From Puniceicoccaceae bacterium (lineage in GTDB: Bacteria; Verrucomicrobiota; Verrucomicrobiia; Opitutales; JAFGAQ01), in the NCBI GenBank assembly GCA_028285755.1, contig JANQOQ010000006.1, positions 744,001 through 808,000 of the forward strand: a stretch of 64,000 nucleotides of DNA, given 5' to 3'. The notes under the pieces are model-generated. The model was given only the letters and a program-made list of their open reading frames with translations, ran no database searches and was not told the DNA's origin. Below are positions 55,601-62,983 of the stretch, piece after piece. The stretch's first letter is position 1, and the number at the start of each line of letters is the position of its first letter. The position numbers and the translations under genes are program-made.

Positions 55601-56269
55601 CGTATTGCGCGCGCCGATATCGTCCAGGAAATCACGGGTCGCGACGGAAATGGAAGCCGCGACATTGTTAAGATTGGTATTGAGTCGGGTTCCGGCAAGG
55701 GTGCTGTTCGCAACGTAGCCGCTATCCTGCTCAGTCTCTACGACAAACGGAGACATCAGATAAATCTCCTCGTTATCTTCAGCATCGTCTTGAGCCGAAG
55801 CTTGAGATGCCCCCAATGCCAGGGGCAGTATGGTTAAGAGTAGTTTGGAAATAAAATTATTTTTCTTGGGTATATTTTTCATGGTTGAGTTAGCTTGAGG
55901 GGTGTTGTCCGATTTGGATTTCTTGGCGCTATACTTACTGTTTGGGCCAACAATCACGTACGATACATAATCCCCATTGCTAACCTGGACGACCTCGAGT
56001 GGGGTGCCCTCCACCATCAAAGCCAATGCCTCTGAGGGTAAATAAACCCCTTCTACGAATTTTGACTGCAAACCGATGACCAAGTCCGGGTCGTAAATGA
56101 TATCGATCTCCCAATCCAACGCGATGTGGTCGATAGTCGTCGCAAGTTCCCCCCGGGGTATCCGGACGCTTCTCTGCATTTCGCCCCCCTGCAGATTCAA
56201 TGCTGAAAAATTCAGGACGATCAGCAACCCACCCAGTATAAAGTGTGAGAACATTCGCTTGCTTAACAT
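52607..56269 (-). CDS. TonB-dependent receptor with N-terminal STN domain (cassette 3)
   Basis: The largest receptor, 1220 residues. A signal peptide (ILGGLLIVLNFSALNLQGG) leads to an STN domain (about 33-108; VRIPRGELATTIDHIALDWEIDIIYD). A second signal-like stretch at 130-160 ends in ASAQ, before EEIYLMSPFVVET. The plug carries NTLNNVAASISVATRDFLDD-type elements (in its wording LNTNLNNVAASISVATRDF) and the barrel ends in RSTFEF. It is about 150 residues longer than the other two, mainly in barrel loops (proline/glycine/aromatic-rich regions near residues 400-520). A promoter element copy lies at 56342-56372. It is closest to the GH127/propeller operon and may carry its products. Cargo unknown. 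Confidence 0.93.
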   Translation of the reverse strand: MLSKRMFSHFILGGLLIVLNFSALNLQGGEMQRSVRIPRGELATTIDHIALDWEIDIIYDPDLVIGLQSKFVEGVYLPSEALALMVEGTPLEVVQVSNGDYVSYVIVGPNSKYSAKKSKSDNTPQANSTMKNIPKKNNFISKLLLTILPLALGASQASAQDDAEDNEEIYLMSPFVVETEQDSGYVANSTLAGTRLNTNLNNVAASISVATRDFLDDIGARNTQTLMTYTLGTEVAGSHGNFSGSGGRAWFDGDSINRNPNFIVRVRGLDIATITRDFFLSNIPWDSYNVDRVEINRGANGLLFGNGSPSGIVNQSTIRALLGKDSVRIMGEFGSFDSNRFEIDINRSLLDNKLAVRVAAKTSTEYFKQEEPYIRDERIFGTFTYKPFELTTIRANVESGRQRANKPEWRPPWDGYTWWWDVGQPSYNVITGQVTLHGPVNTLSARNADGTPNSALIGGAPGLWTNHPTLIFDNPNTPSGNIYGENRPLAVLQTGPNGDLLGLRFSEHYNRALHAGEVGASSYRKMMLTDPEIFDFYNHLLYGENKQESFRFKTFNITVEQLLPNRKGGIELVYDEQNMDHTFKNPFNWQAYNLTLDINEVLLDGSANPNFLRPLVASPSWGEAWVDDRSTYRATAFYDLDFRDITDGGKFGDILGKHTLTLNYSSYERYSSRIGGRNQLTGLDYYYANPAIAGRKLVHQGAREYDLMVYLGDRVTTPTAGHISAVGFNAELPDQKTIPVRFYNVETAQWQQLESQVFRNQEFDKSTINNRGAVQSFREELDSKVAIVHSEFLYGAIVSTLGWREDEYKSFRAPTSTPDETGFFLDIAEVGDTPQLEVTESTFSWGMVARLPDSMRDGERFHGIDARLFYNTSETFQPTAQRLNIYGDPLESPSGNTKEYGVIVDALDGKLSFRLAKYESDTAGASVDMRGALHGLIRDGVAEAWLNIDSDNVGNEANAQAFRDWYNSNDFNFLREAFDLAFINPSDPNLGLTHLAYGGVVLQTTDVVSEGYELEMTYNPLSNWRIALNYAQQEVVTSNTARDALEVAQRIEPIIQGPAGQVFVDGQGETLQERSLGFFTRVRQQVARDGFSQPEVREHRLNLITNYTFLEGKLANFGVGGAIRYQGDSVIGSGYIRDPDLGDIPDLNRPHRGPSETNYDLWVSYRKALSKGIDWTLQLNVRNIGVGDELIPAETNPDGTISAWRIAPPMTWTLRSTFEF

Positions 56270-56341
56270 ACCGGAACAGACTTACTGGATTTATTCTGGG
56301 GCTTGGGGGTTCTTGGCTCATGGCGATAAAAATCGCCCGCT

Positions 56342-56372
56342 GAGACGCAAGTTTTCAGAAAATCCGCCAAAA
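56342..56372 (-). promoter_or_regulatory. Repeated ECF-like promoter element, copy B, before TonB receptor 3
   Basis: TTTTGGCGGA (56372-56363), 15 bp, then CGTCTC (56347-56342), followed by AGCGGGCGAT. The distance to the receptor ATG is about 73 nt, nearly the same as in copy A (76 nt). A GGCGAT/ATCGCC hairpin with a 4-nt loop lies just downstream (56322-56337) in the leader. Confidence 0.62.
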
Positions 56373-56397
56373 CGAATTCAGTAAATTTTGCTAGGGG

Positions 56398-57411
56398 TTA
56401 CTTTAATAAAATTTCTTTAGAATTAGGGTATTGTGCTTCAATGCCAAAGCCCACTTCCAGGGCTTTCACGAATCCATGCAGATTATCAGATCTGAAGGTT
56501 CCGCTGATTAAAATATTCTCCAGGCCCGGATCCACGATAATCAGCTGAGTCTCGTTTAACTGGTTAAATTCATTCACAGTATTGCGCAGGGGTTCTGATT
56601 TAAAAGTGATCAAGCCGTGCTGCCACTTCAGTAAATCCCTGACTTCCTGAGGTTCTAAATCGGTGATAACAGGCTCACGGCCAAGGTCTTCCAAAACCGG
56701 AATAACTACACTTTGATTTCTATCCAAATAAGTTGCTGGCACAGGAATAGCCTCAGTGAGGTCATTGCCGGAATCAGGCAAATTTTTAGTAATAGCCACT
56801 CTTCCTTCAGTAACCACCACCTGCAGTTTTCCTTGGTCAAAACTTACGTTAAAGGCAGTCCCGAGCGCACTTACTTCAACACCTCCGGCTGATACTATAA
56901 AGGGTCGTTCCGGGTCCCGGGCCACATCAAAAAAACACTCTCCCGATTCCAGAAAAACCCTTCTTTCATCATTCGAATAAGAAACCAAAACTCCGCTGGT
57001 TTCTGCGAGTTTGACCAAAGTGCCATCCTCAAGACGGTAACGATTATCTTCGTTATAACTTAGCCGTAACATGTGCGGCTGATCCTGCCCGGGAATTGAA
57101 GGCTCATTAACGATTATAGTAAAAACAAAACTTGCAGCAATAGCCGCTACCGCTGCCACCCAAAGCCACTTTCGCCTGGGTGATAACTCCACCCCCCCCA
57201 GATCATCAGCGATTTCGGGGTCATTTTTAAGGGCTGCCAGATTATCAAGAGCCTTCCAGTTGGACTTTGCGATTTTAAAACGCTCTTCGTGCATAGGATC
57301 ACCGGACAGCCAATCGAAAAAATCATCCGCCTCTTCCTGGGAGAGACCACGATCCAGCTTAGTTAGCCATGAGGTAGCCTCTTCATCAATCCTGCTCAAA
57401 GTGTTTTCCAT
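56398..57411 (-). CDS. FecR-family anti-sigma factor (cassette 3)
   Basis: Anti-sigma factor of 337 residues. N-terminal sigma-binding part: EEATSWLTKLDRGLSQEEADDFFDWLSGDPMHEER. Membrane helix at about 83-103 (WLWVAAVAAIAASFVFTIIV). Periplasmic FecR domain: LRLSYNEDNRYRLEDGTLVKL, RRVFLESGECFFDVARDPERPFIV and LGTAFNVSF. C-terminal STN-like domain: FKSEPLRNTVNEFNQLNETQLIIVD and the LHGFVKALEVGFGIEAQ line. AGGGGGAAA ahead of the ATG is a good ribosome site. It is 15 bp after the ECF gene. It should act on the sigma factor at 57427. Confidence 0.92.
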   Translation of the reverse strand: MENTLSRIDEEATSWLTKLDRGLSQEEADDFFDWLSGDPMHEERFKIAKSNWKALDNLAALKNDPEIADDLGGVELSPRRKWLWVAAVAAIAASFVFTIIVNEPSIPGQDQPHMLRLSYNEDNRYRLEDGTLVKLAETSGVLVSYSNDERRVFLESGECFFDVARDPERPFIVSAGGVEVSALGTAFNVSFDQGKLQVVVTEGRVAITKNLPDSGNDLTEAIPVPATYLDRNQSVVIPVLEDLGREPVITDLEPQEVRDLLKWQHGLITFKSEPLRNTVNEFNQLNETQLIIVDPGLENILISGTFRSDNLHGFVKALEVGFGIEAQYPNSKEILLK

Positions 57412-57426
57412 TTTTATTTCCCCCTG

Positions 57427-57954
57427 TTAACGCCCATGATAACGCTCAAAAAATGCGGATAATTTGCGCATCGCTATGGCGGTTTGAGTTTCTACCGTAT
57501 TCACTGTAATTTCCAACCTTGCCGCTACTTCTTTTTGTGAATAGCCATGTATCTTACGAAGTGTAATGATTTGCCGGCAACGTTTCGGCAACGTCATAAT
57601 CGCATCCTTTAAAAGCTCCAAATCTTCGGACCGCATAATCTGGTGCGACACCACGCTGTCATTATTCAGAATCCCCATCGCTTCTATATCCTCAAGGTAT
57701 ACCTTCTTATGCGGCTTTTCTTTACGTAAGCGAGATATCATAACGTGCCTTGCCGATGAAAACAGATAAGCCTTGGGCGAAAGTATAGGCCTTTTTTTGT
57801 GCGTTCTCAGTATTTTCGTATAGGTCTCCTGGATCACATCATCGATATCATGCTCAGCTCCATAGTCCGTTATCAGCCAGCCGCGAAGGATGCGTTCATG
57901 AGGTTCAATGTATTTCTTGAACCATTCCTGCTCTATGGACTTATCGGCTAGCAT
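57427..57954 (-). CDS. ECF RNA polymerase sigma factor (cassette 3)
   Basis: ECF sigma factor, 175 residues from ATG 57954. This start is chosen because it puts the W-F-x-x-x-I/L-x-x-H-E motif at residue 11, as in the two paralogues; the ATG at 57987 would add 11 residues. Region 2: GAEHDIDDVIQETYTKILRTH and FSSARHVMISRLRKEK. Region 4: LPKRCRQIITLRKIHGYSQKEVAARLEITVNTVETQTAIAMRKL. It is followed by fecR at 56398. Upstream, the GH127 gene ends 148 bp away in the same direction, so read-through from the glycan operon could raise its level. Confidence 0.92.
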   Translation of the reverse strand: MLADKSIEQEWFKKYIEPHERILRGWLITDYGAEHDIDDVIQETYTKILRTHKKRPILSPKAYLFSSARHVMISRLRKEKPHKKVYLEDIEAMGILNNDSVVSHQIMRSEDLELLKDAIMTLPKRCRQIITLRKIHGYSQKEVAARLEITVNTVETQTAIAMRKLSAFFERYHGR

Positions 57955-58102
57955 ATATTTAAAAGCTTTGCTGCAGTTACTGTGCACTACATTCTGTATA
58001 TAGTATACCAGTTGATCATGTATTCATACAAGGTAAAAACAAAGGACTGATAGTGCATCATGATTAAAGGGTATTTACTGTTTATGAACGGGGTTTCTTT
58101 TG

Positions 58103-61084
58103 TTAGTTCTCGGCGATACCCGTTGGGACATTCATCTTATGAATATATAAAAACATCTCTGCGGCATGCCAGGTGTGCGGAGCACTCAGTTTTAAATCGG
58201 CATATTGCTCACTAATAGCCTGCATTCCCGGGTAATCAGCCTGACTGGCTTCCTGTTCCCAGCTCAAAGGATAATCCCGGTTGCTGATGGGTGACCTTCG
58301 GATTCCGTGAAAGTGATCGACCGCCCAGCCTATGTAGGGATAGTTCATTTTGCTATTATAGCTAAACTTCGTGTATGCATCTATCGTTACAGCCATATAG
58401 GCTTCCTTATATTCCCACCAAAACAGGGAGCTGTAATCATCCTGTATATTGGGGATATGGTAAGGATCCGGTAGTCCCAGTTGCTTTAGGCCGTATTTTA
58501 ACCACTTGGTCTGGTATACCGGAGTTTCGTGAAAATCCGACCGCCCACGGATGTAGAGGCCGTCATCACCTTGCACTTCAAAGCGCTTAACTTCATCGAG
58601 AGTTTTTGCTACCAACGGATGATTTTGATCTGCGAATTTCGAAAGCAGATACAAGCTCTGCCCCAGATTGTCTGCTTCGGTTTCGCCCCGATTATTGCGA
58701 TCGTAGGGATCGTCCAGCCCCAAAACCCATTCGCGGATGAGCTCCAGATTGCCCGTCGCCTCCAGACACATGGCCATCATGGCCGCATCCCGGCGCCAGG
58801 GATTATCATACACGAGAAAATTAGGCAGAGGCTTACCATCCAGAATGTTAATTAGGATCTCATGGTTGAGCACCTTGAGCACCTCACTGTAAGGATGTCC
58901 GGCAAAATCCGGCAAATTCACCGGAATGGCCGTTCCCTCTATCAAGTGAGTGTTTCCTCCCTCCACCACAAAGACACCCTCGCTGTCCTCATAAATGAGC
59001 ACCGGATTATCGGTGAGCGTTTCTATCGAAACCCTGTAGTTGTTAGGCGCAATAATCTCGGACTTTAGCGGCCATTCATAAAGCAGCTCCTGATTGATTG
59101 CGTCGTATAATCTGCCCTCCAGGTAAATAAGCTTACGGCGATTACCCATGCCGAACTGAAAAAAATCAATATCGGGCAAACTACGGACATGAAAAGAAGT
59201 TCTAAGCCTTTTCAACTGCTCCCGGTAGAGCTGCAGTCCCGGTGTCTTTTGCACGGAAAGCAGTTCAATCTCATCAAAGAGCAGATCGTAATCCGCCATT
59301 GTCTGACCTGCCTCTGCAAAAGGGACAAGGTGCAACTGAGTTAGCTTCCCCTCGATTACTGCATCTACCGCATAGGAATCCTGGCCATGCCAACCATTTA
59401 CCGGAATACCGCTGGCGTCCCGTATGTTTTCATCCAGAGCCAGCACCTGAGGTCCGCGCTTCAGTGCGTAGCGGGGAGTCTGCTGATTCCCGTCATCAAT
59501 CACTTCAATAGGCATCGCCAACTTTATACTTAGAGTATCTCCCGGTTCCCAATTTCTCGATAAAATCATAAACGCTCCGGGTTGGGCTTCGTAGCTATCC
59601 TCTTCCACTGATACCTCAACTGCTTTTACCCATCGAGGAATATAAACTTGCAGGGCAAATTCTGAAGACTTATCGAGCAATGGTTGGAGGATGACCTTGC
59701 CGCTGTTCGGGAAATCAGTATCTACCTGAACTCGAAGTTCTCCCTGATTGGAATCAAAGGTATATACACCCGCATTAAACAGCAGGATACTCGGTATCCC
59801 GGAGAGTGACCCTGCACTTAAGCTTGGTAGCATTGCCAGCCCACGGGGCAAGCTGGAAGAACAACAACAGATATCAGGTAACAAACCATGCGAAATCTCG
59901 CCGTAGCGCTTGCGACCTTCCTTGATCGGGAGGAAATAACAGATTTCCCCATTGTGTGGATTTTGAGCTGCCAGGAGGGCATTATAGACTGTTTTCTCGA
60001 GTTCATGGATGTATTGGGGCTCCCCGGTTATCTCAAAAAGCCGTTGGTTCAGTTGCATCCACGTAACGGTCACGCAGCCTTCCCCGGGTCCCACATATTT
60101 GGCCCGCCAATGCTGCCCTTCCGGCGGCAAATGTCCACTCTTGGTAAAATGCTCCCCATAACTGGATGTGCCGATGATGTAGTTTTTATTGAAGGCAATG
60201 TCCTGCCACGCATTGTTCAGAGCCATCCAATAATCCTCAGTTGCGGTCAACTGGTATAAATCAGCAAGGCCTACAAGACACGATAGCATCTCGTAGGCCT
60301 TATTATTGGAGGTTCGATGAACGTCGCCGTGTTTAAGTAATGAAGAAATTAGTTTGGGCCCGTGCGCTTGTTCCCAACTCGCAACCAGATGGTTGCAGAA
60401 ATCGAGGTAGTTCGGATTCTGAGTAAGTTCGTAGAGCTTCACCATTGGCTCCAGAATGCTCGTAGGAGCCATCCCCACATGCGTACCGGATGCAATGATG
60501 TCTCGCTGTCCTTCGCCATTTCCCAAAACCTGAACGATTAAGTCAGCCATACGTTCACATGCGTGCAAAGCCTCAGCACTCCCGGTCAGCTCATGATAAG
60601 CGAGCAGCCCGATCATATTGTACTTGTGCGTCCACACATCCCAGGAAGTCCAGCGTTCCGCTTCAACATAAGTCCCCAGGTAACCATCGGACAATTGAGA
60701 ATCAATGAGTGTCTCTACTGCATAATCCATTTGGGCACGAAGTTCAGGATGAGATTCAGCTTCGCAAACTAAAGCAGCCGCATGTAAAAACTTGCCCACA
60801 TGTTCGCCTACCCACTGCTGCTTCCCGGGTCGATTTACGAAAGGCTCGAGAATCGTATCTAAATCCAAAGTCAGCAGTCGCTGATCCAGATTGATCTGGA
60901 AACGCTCCCCTAAATACCCCCCTTTGTCCAGGTTCACCGCGATTGCAGGTTCATAGACAGGGTCCCGGCTAACTGGCTTCTCGGCATTTAACCATATCGC
61001 TTCAAATACAAAAAAAATTGCTAAACAGATTTTAAGGAGTTTCCGTTCTTCGGGAGCAGTTAGCAGGTTCTTTAAATAATTCAT
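58103..61084 (-). CDS. GH127-like (DUF1680) glycosidase with an extra C-terminal alpha/alpha domain
   Basis: Exported glycosidase, 993 residues, with a signal-anchor-like N-terminus (LLKICLAIFFVFEAIWLNAE). Residues about 45-630 are a GH127/GH146-type alpha/alpha barrel plus beta domain. The metal/nucleophile site is visible: Glu335 and Cys337 in GPGEGCVTVTW, and Cys406-Cys408 in DICCCSSS, spaced as in known beta-L-arabinofuranosidases of GH127. Residues about 690-990 look like a second helical barrel (DNPWRRDAAMMAMCLEAT, DNLGQSLYLLSKFAD, SSLFWWEYKEAYMAVTIDAY), an unusual fusion. It is the second gene of an operon, 2 bp after the propeller gene. Removal of beta-L-arabinofuranose from a glycan is likely; the extra domain's function is unknown. 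Confidence 0.87.
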   Translation of the reverse strand: MNYLKNLLTAPEERKLLKICLAIFFVFEAIWLNAEKPVSRDPVYEPAIAVNLDKGGYLGERFQINLDQRLLTLDLDTILEPFVNRPGKQQWVGEHVGKFLHAAALVCEAESHPELRAQMDYAVETLIDSQLSDGYLGTYVEAERWTSWDVWTHKYNMIGLLAYHELTGSAEALHACERMADLIVQVLGNGEGQRDIIASGTHVGMAPTSILEPMVKLYELTQNPNYLDFCNHLVASWEQAHGPKLISSLLKHGDVHRTSNNKAYEMLSCLVGLADLYQLTATEDYWMALNNAWQDIAFNKNYIIGTSSYGEHFTKSGHLPPEGQHWRAKYVGPGEGCVTVTWMQLNQRLFEITGEPQYIHELEKTVYNALLAAQNPHNGEICYFLPIKEGRKRYGEISHGLLPDICCCSSSLPRGLAMLPSLSAGSLSGIPSILLFNAGVYTFDSNQGELRVQVDTDFPNSGKVILQPLLDKSSEFALQVYIPRWVKAVEVSVEEDSYEAQPGAFMILSRNWEPGDTLSIKLAMPIEVIDDGNQQTPRYALKRGPQVLALDENIRDASGIPVNGWHGQDSYAVDAVIEGKLTQLHLVPFAEAGQTMADYDLLFDEIELLSVQKTPGLQLYREQLKRLRTSFHVRSLPDIDFFQFGMGNRRKLIYLEGRLYDAINQELLYEWPLKSEIIAPNNYRVSIETLTDNPVLIYEDSEGVFVVEGGNTHLIEGTAIPVNLPDFAGHPYSEVLKVLNHEILINILDGKPLPNFLVYDNPWRRDAAMMAMCLEATGNLELIREWVLGLDDPYDRNNRGETEADNLGQSLYLLSKFADQNHPLVAKTLDEVKRFEVQGDDGLYIRGRSDFHETPVYQTKWLKYGLKQLGLPDPYHIPNIQDDYSSLFWWEYKEAYMAVTIDAYTKFSYNSKMNYPYIGWAVDHFHGIRRSPISNRDYPLSWEQEASQADYPGMQAISEQYADLKLSAPHTWHAAEMFLYIHKMNVPTGIAEN

Positions 61085-61086
61085 AA

Positions 61087-62388
61087 TCAGGGGTCTATTA
61101 TCTTTGAAATATCGATCATATACATCTTGCGGCGCCCCTCATGGGTGGAGTCAAAGAAGACCCGATTCCCTTGTTGATCACTACGCGGATGCAGATCGCA
61201 TCGCCACTCACCGGTAAACGCTTCCGGCTGATAAAACCTGCCTAATACGACTTTGCGTTTGCTGGGTATATGATACAAATAGAGCGTCTGCATACGGTCT
61301 TCCGCATCCGGGTACGTATCGTTCAATATCCACTCATAGTGAGTATTGGGCACATAAGTGTTGTGCCCGTTCTCCGGCATACTCTGGGGATCGAGCAGCA
61401 ACGAATACTTAGTCTTGTCCAAAAATTCAAAAAAACCGGGATGCTCATTATTCTCCGCTGCCCCCCATGCCGTGATCACATCATCGCCTTTCCAGATGAA
61501 GTGGGAGAATCGGCCACTGTCATTAAGCACATACACATCGCTGCCATCCACATTCGCGGTAATTGCCCGGGTTACCCAATAGCCCCGAAACCGATCGTGG
61601 GGTGAATCGACACTCTCAAGGTAAGTCATCATTTCCGATTCCGCAGCCCACGGCCTGGAACGATTCAGAAAAAAGAAGCGATCGCCAGATTCATTTACCA
61701 ATAGATGGTTAAACCAATGATAGTATTCGGCGACACTCCCCTGGGACCTATCCATTTCGGCAATCTTGCTTATGCTCAAAATCAGATCATACTCGCCCGT
61801 TTTTAAATCCATGCGGTAGATACCTTTATCCGTGGGAGCTTTGATCCGGAATTCGGGCTTGTCTTCAGAAGGATAGCCGTAGCCCGGACGATAGAACTGT
61901 AAACGATCAAAGTCCAAAGACAGCGCAAAATCGCCATTCGGGCTGAGTGCGTAAATCGCTTTAGGCAGCGTGCGAAGTGACTGGGTTCGGATATTGTATA
62001 CACGGGATACAAATGTACCATCGTCACTCATATCATTCCAAATCACCTCTTCAGAAGATCCGGGTATCCATTGCAGCATGCAACCCTGCTGCCAACTCCA
62101 GGCACGGCTTTCTCCAATTTTGACCCAACGGTTACCCGCTTCCAAATCGATCAACCCGATCTCCAGGACATCTTGACGGGTCGGGGATCTGAAAAAGAGC
62201 CCTACCTGGCAACCCAGCGCATACCGTCCGGTAGTATCCACCTGCCACTTGTCATAATAGCCAAACCATAGCTGCTGTTCGCCCTCAGCAATAGTAATGA
62301 CCTCATAATCCGATTCGAAGTGATTTTCAGATACACTTCGAATCAGAATAACCGTGAGCAAACAGAATAAAACAAATAAGTGTTTCAT
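61087..62388 (-). CDS. Exported TolB-like beta-propeller protein
   Basis: Protein of 433 residues with a signal peptide (MKHLFVLFCLLTVILIRSVSE); ATG at 62388 is preferred over an ATG six codons upstream. The body is a propeller of WD40/TolB or oligogalacturonate-lyase type: WFGYYDKWQVDTTGRYALG, GCMLQWIPGSSEEVIWND, YALSPNGDFALSLDFDR and GEWRCDLHPRSDQQGNRVFFDS repeat the typical strand lines. It is first in the operon with the GH127 gene. A promoter-like element at 62604-62634 lies 216 nt upstream. Probably a surface or periplasmic glycan binder or lyase; activity unproven, since the catalytic histidine set of oligogalacturonate lyases was not identified. Confidence 0.75.
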   Translation of the reverse strand: MKHLFVLFCLLTVILIRSVSENHFESDYEVITIAEGEQQLWFGYYDKWQVDTTGRYALGCQVGLFFRSPTRQDVLEIGLIDLEAGNRWVKIGESRAWSWQQGCMLQWIPGSSEEVIWNDMSDDGTFVSRVYNIRTQSLRTLPKAIYALSPNGDFALSLDFDRLQFYRPGYGYPSEDKPEFRIKAPTDKGIYRMDLKTGEYDLILSISKIAEMDRSQGSVAEYYHWFNHLLVNESGDRFFFLNRSRPWAAESEMMTYLESVDSPHDRFRGYWVTRAITANVDGSDVYVLNDSGRFSHFIWKGDDVITAWGAAENNEHPGFFEFLDKTKYSLLLDPQSMPENGHNTYVPNTHYEWILNDTYPDAEDRMQTLYLYHIPSKRKVVLGRFYQPEAFTGEWRCDLHPRSDQQGNRVFFDSTHEGRRKMYMIDISKIIDP

Positions 62389-62983
62389 GATTGCAGGAAG
62401 TGGCATGGAAGGTGGGTCAGTGAAATTCGCCTGTAAACTTCCGGTTTAGCCTGTGGTTTTAGGCTATCTAAAAAATATCTCCTCTCGAAGAAGCGGAATT
62501 GGGAGCAATCATTTATCGGAAAAGCGAGCAACAGGAGCCCTCCTGGCCAATAACGATCACAATATCTGCGTACACTCATACCATTCTTAAAAAATACGGC
62601 GCTAAGACGCAGATTATCCAAATATCGGTGAAAACTATTTTTAGAATCTAACCCACTCTATCGAGTATTTACTGTTCCTTAAACATTTAGTACTGGTGGT
62701 ACCAATTGGGATCAAGCAAGCAGCTAAAATACATTAAAGCTTTCTATACTAGATTCTTACAAATCTGACATAAATAACTGGACTGACGACGAAGATCAAA
62801 TCTGCCCTACCTTGTTGAGGTTATTAGATGTTTTAAGAGATAGATACTAATCAAAGCACTCCAATGCCATTAAAGCATAACTTCTTTCAATGCTCATGAT
62901 AAGAAGCACCTTATAGATTATTTCAATGAGTTGATTTTGAAAATTAACACCAAAAAATACGATTGTATACGCGAGTTCAATTG
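62389..62983. other. Gene-free AT-rich region, leader of the propeller/GH127 operon
   Basis: About 595 bp with no supported gene. It includes the long leader of the minus-strand operon (62389-62603) and the promoter-like element at 62604-62634. To the right of that, 62640-62983 is AT-rich with many short stops and no recognised motif. The 78-codon frame at 62385-62621 on the minus strand overlaps the leader and looks like chance. Confidence 0.5.
62604..62634 (-). promoter_or_regulatory. Repeated ECF-like promoter element, copy P, before the propeller/GH127 operon
   Basis: TTTTCACCGA (62634-62625), 15 bp, then CGTCTT (62609-62604) followed by AGCGCCGTATTTTTT. Compared with copy B the surrounding 48 bases keep the pattern GTTTT, GAT-TT, GA-AA, TGCGTCTy-AGCG and ATTTTT at matching positions. 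The element is about 216 nt before the propeller ATG. It is the only copy not directly before a receptor gene. Confidence 0.52.

Noticed and set aside
56322..56337. Hairpin considered as a terminator after fecR of cassette 3
   Set aside because: It lies downstream of the promoter-like element and has no T-run after it, so it fits a leader structure better.
62385..62621. 78-residue minus-strand frame in the leader of the propeller operon
   Set aside because: Starts in a promoter-like element, has no ribosome site and ends on the propeller start region; no family resemblance.
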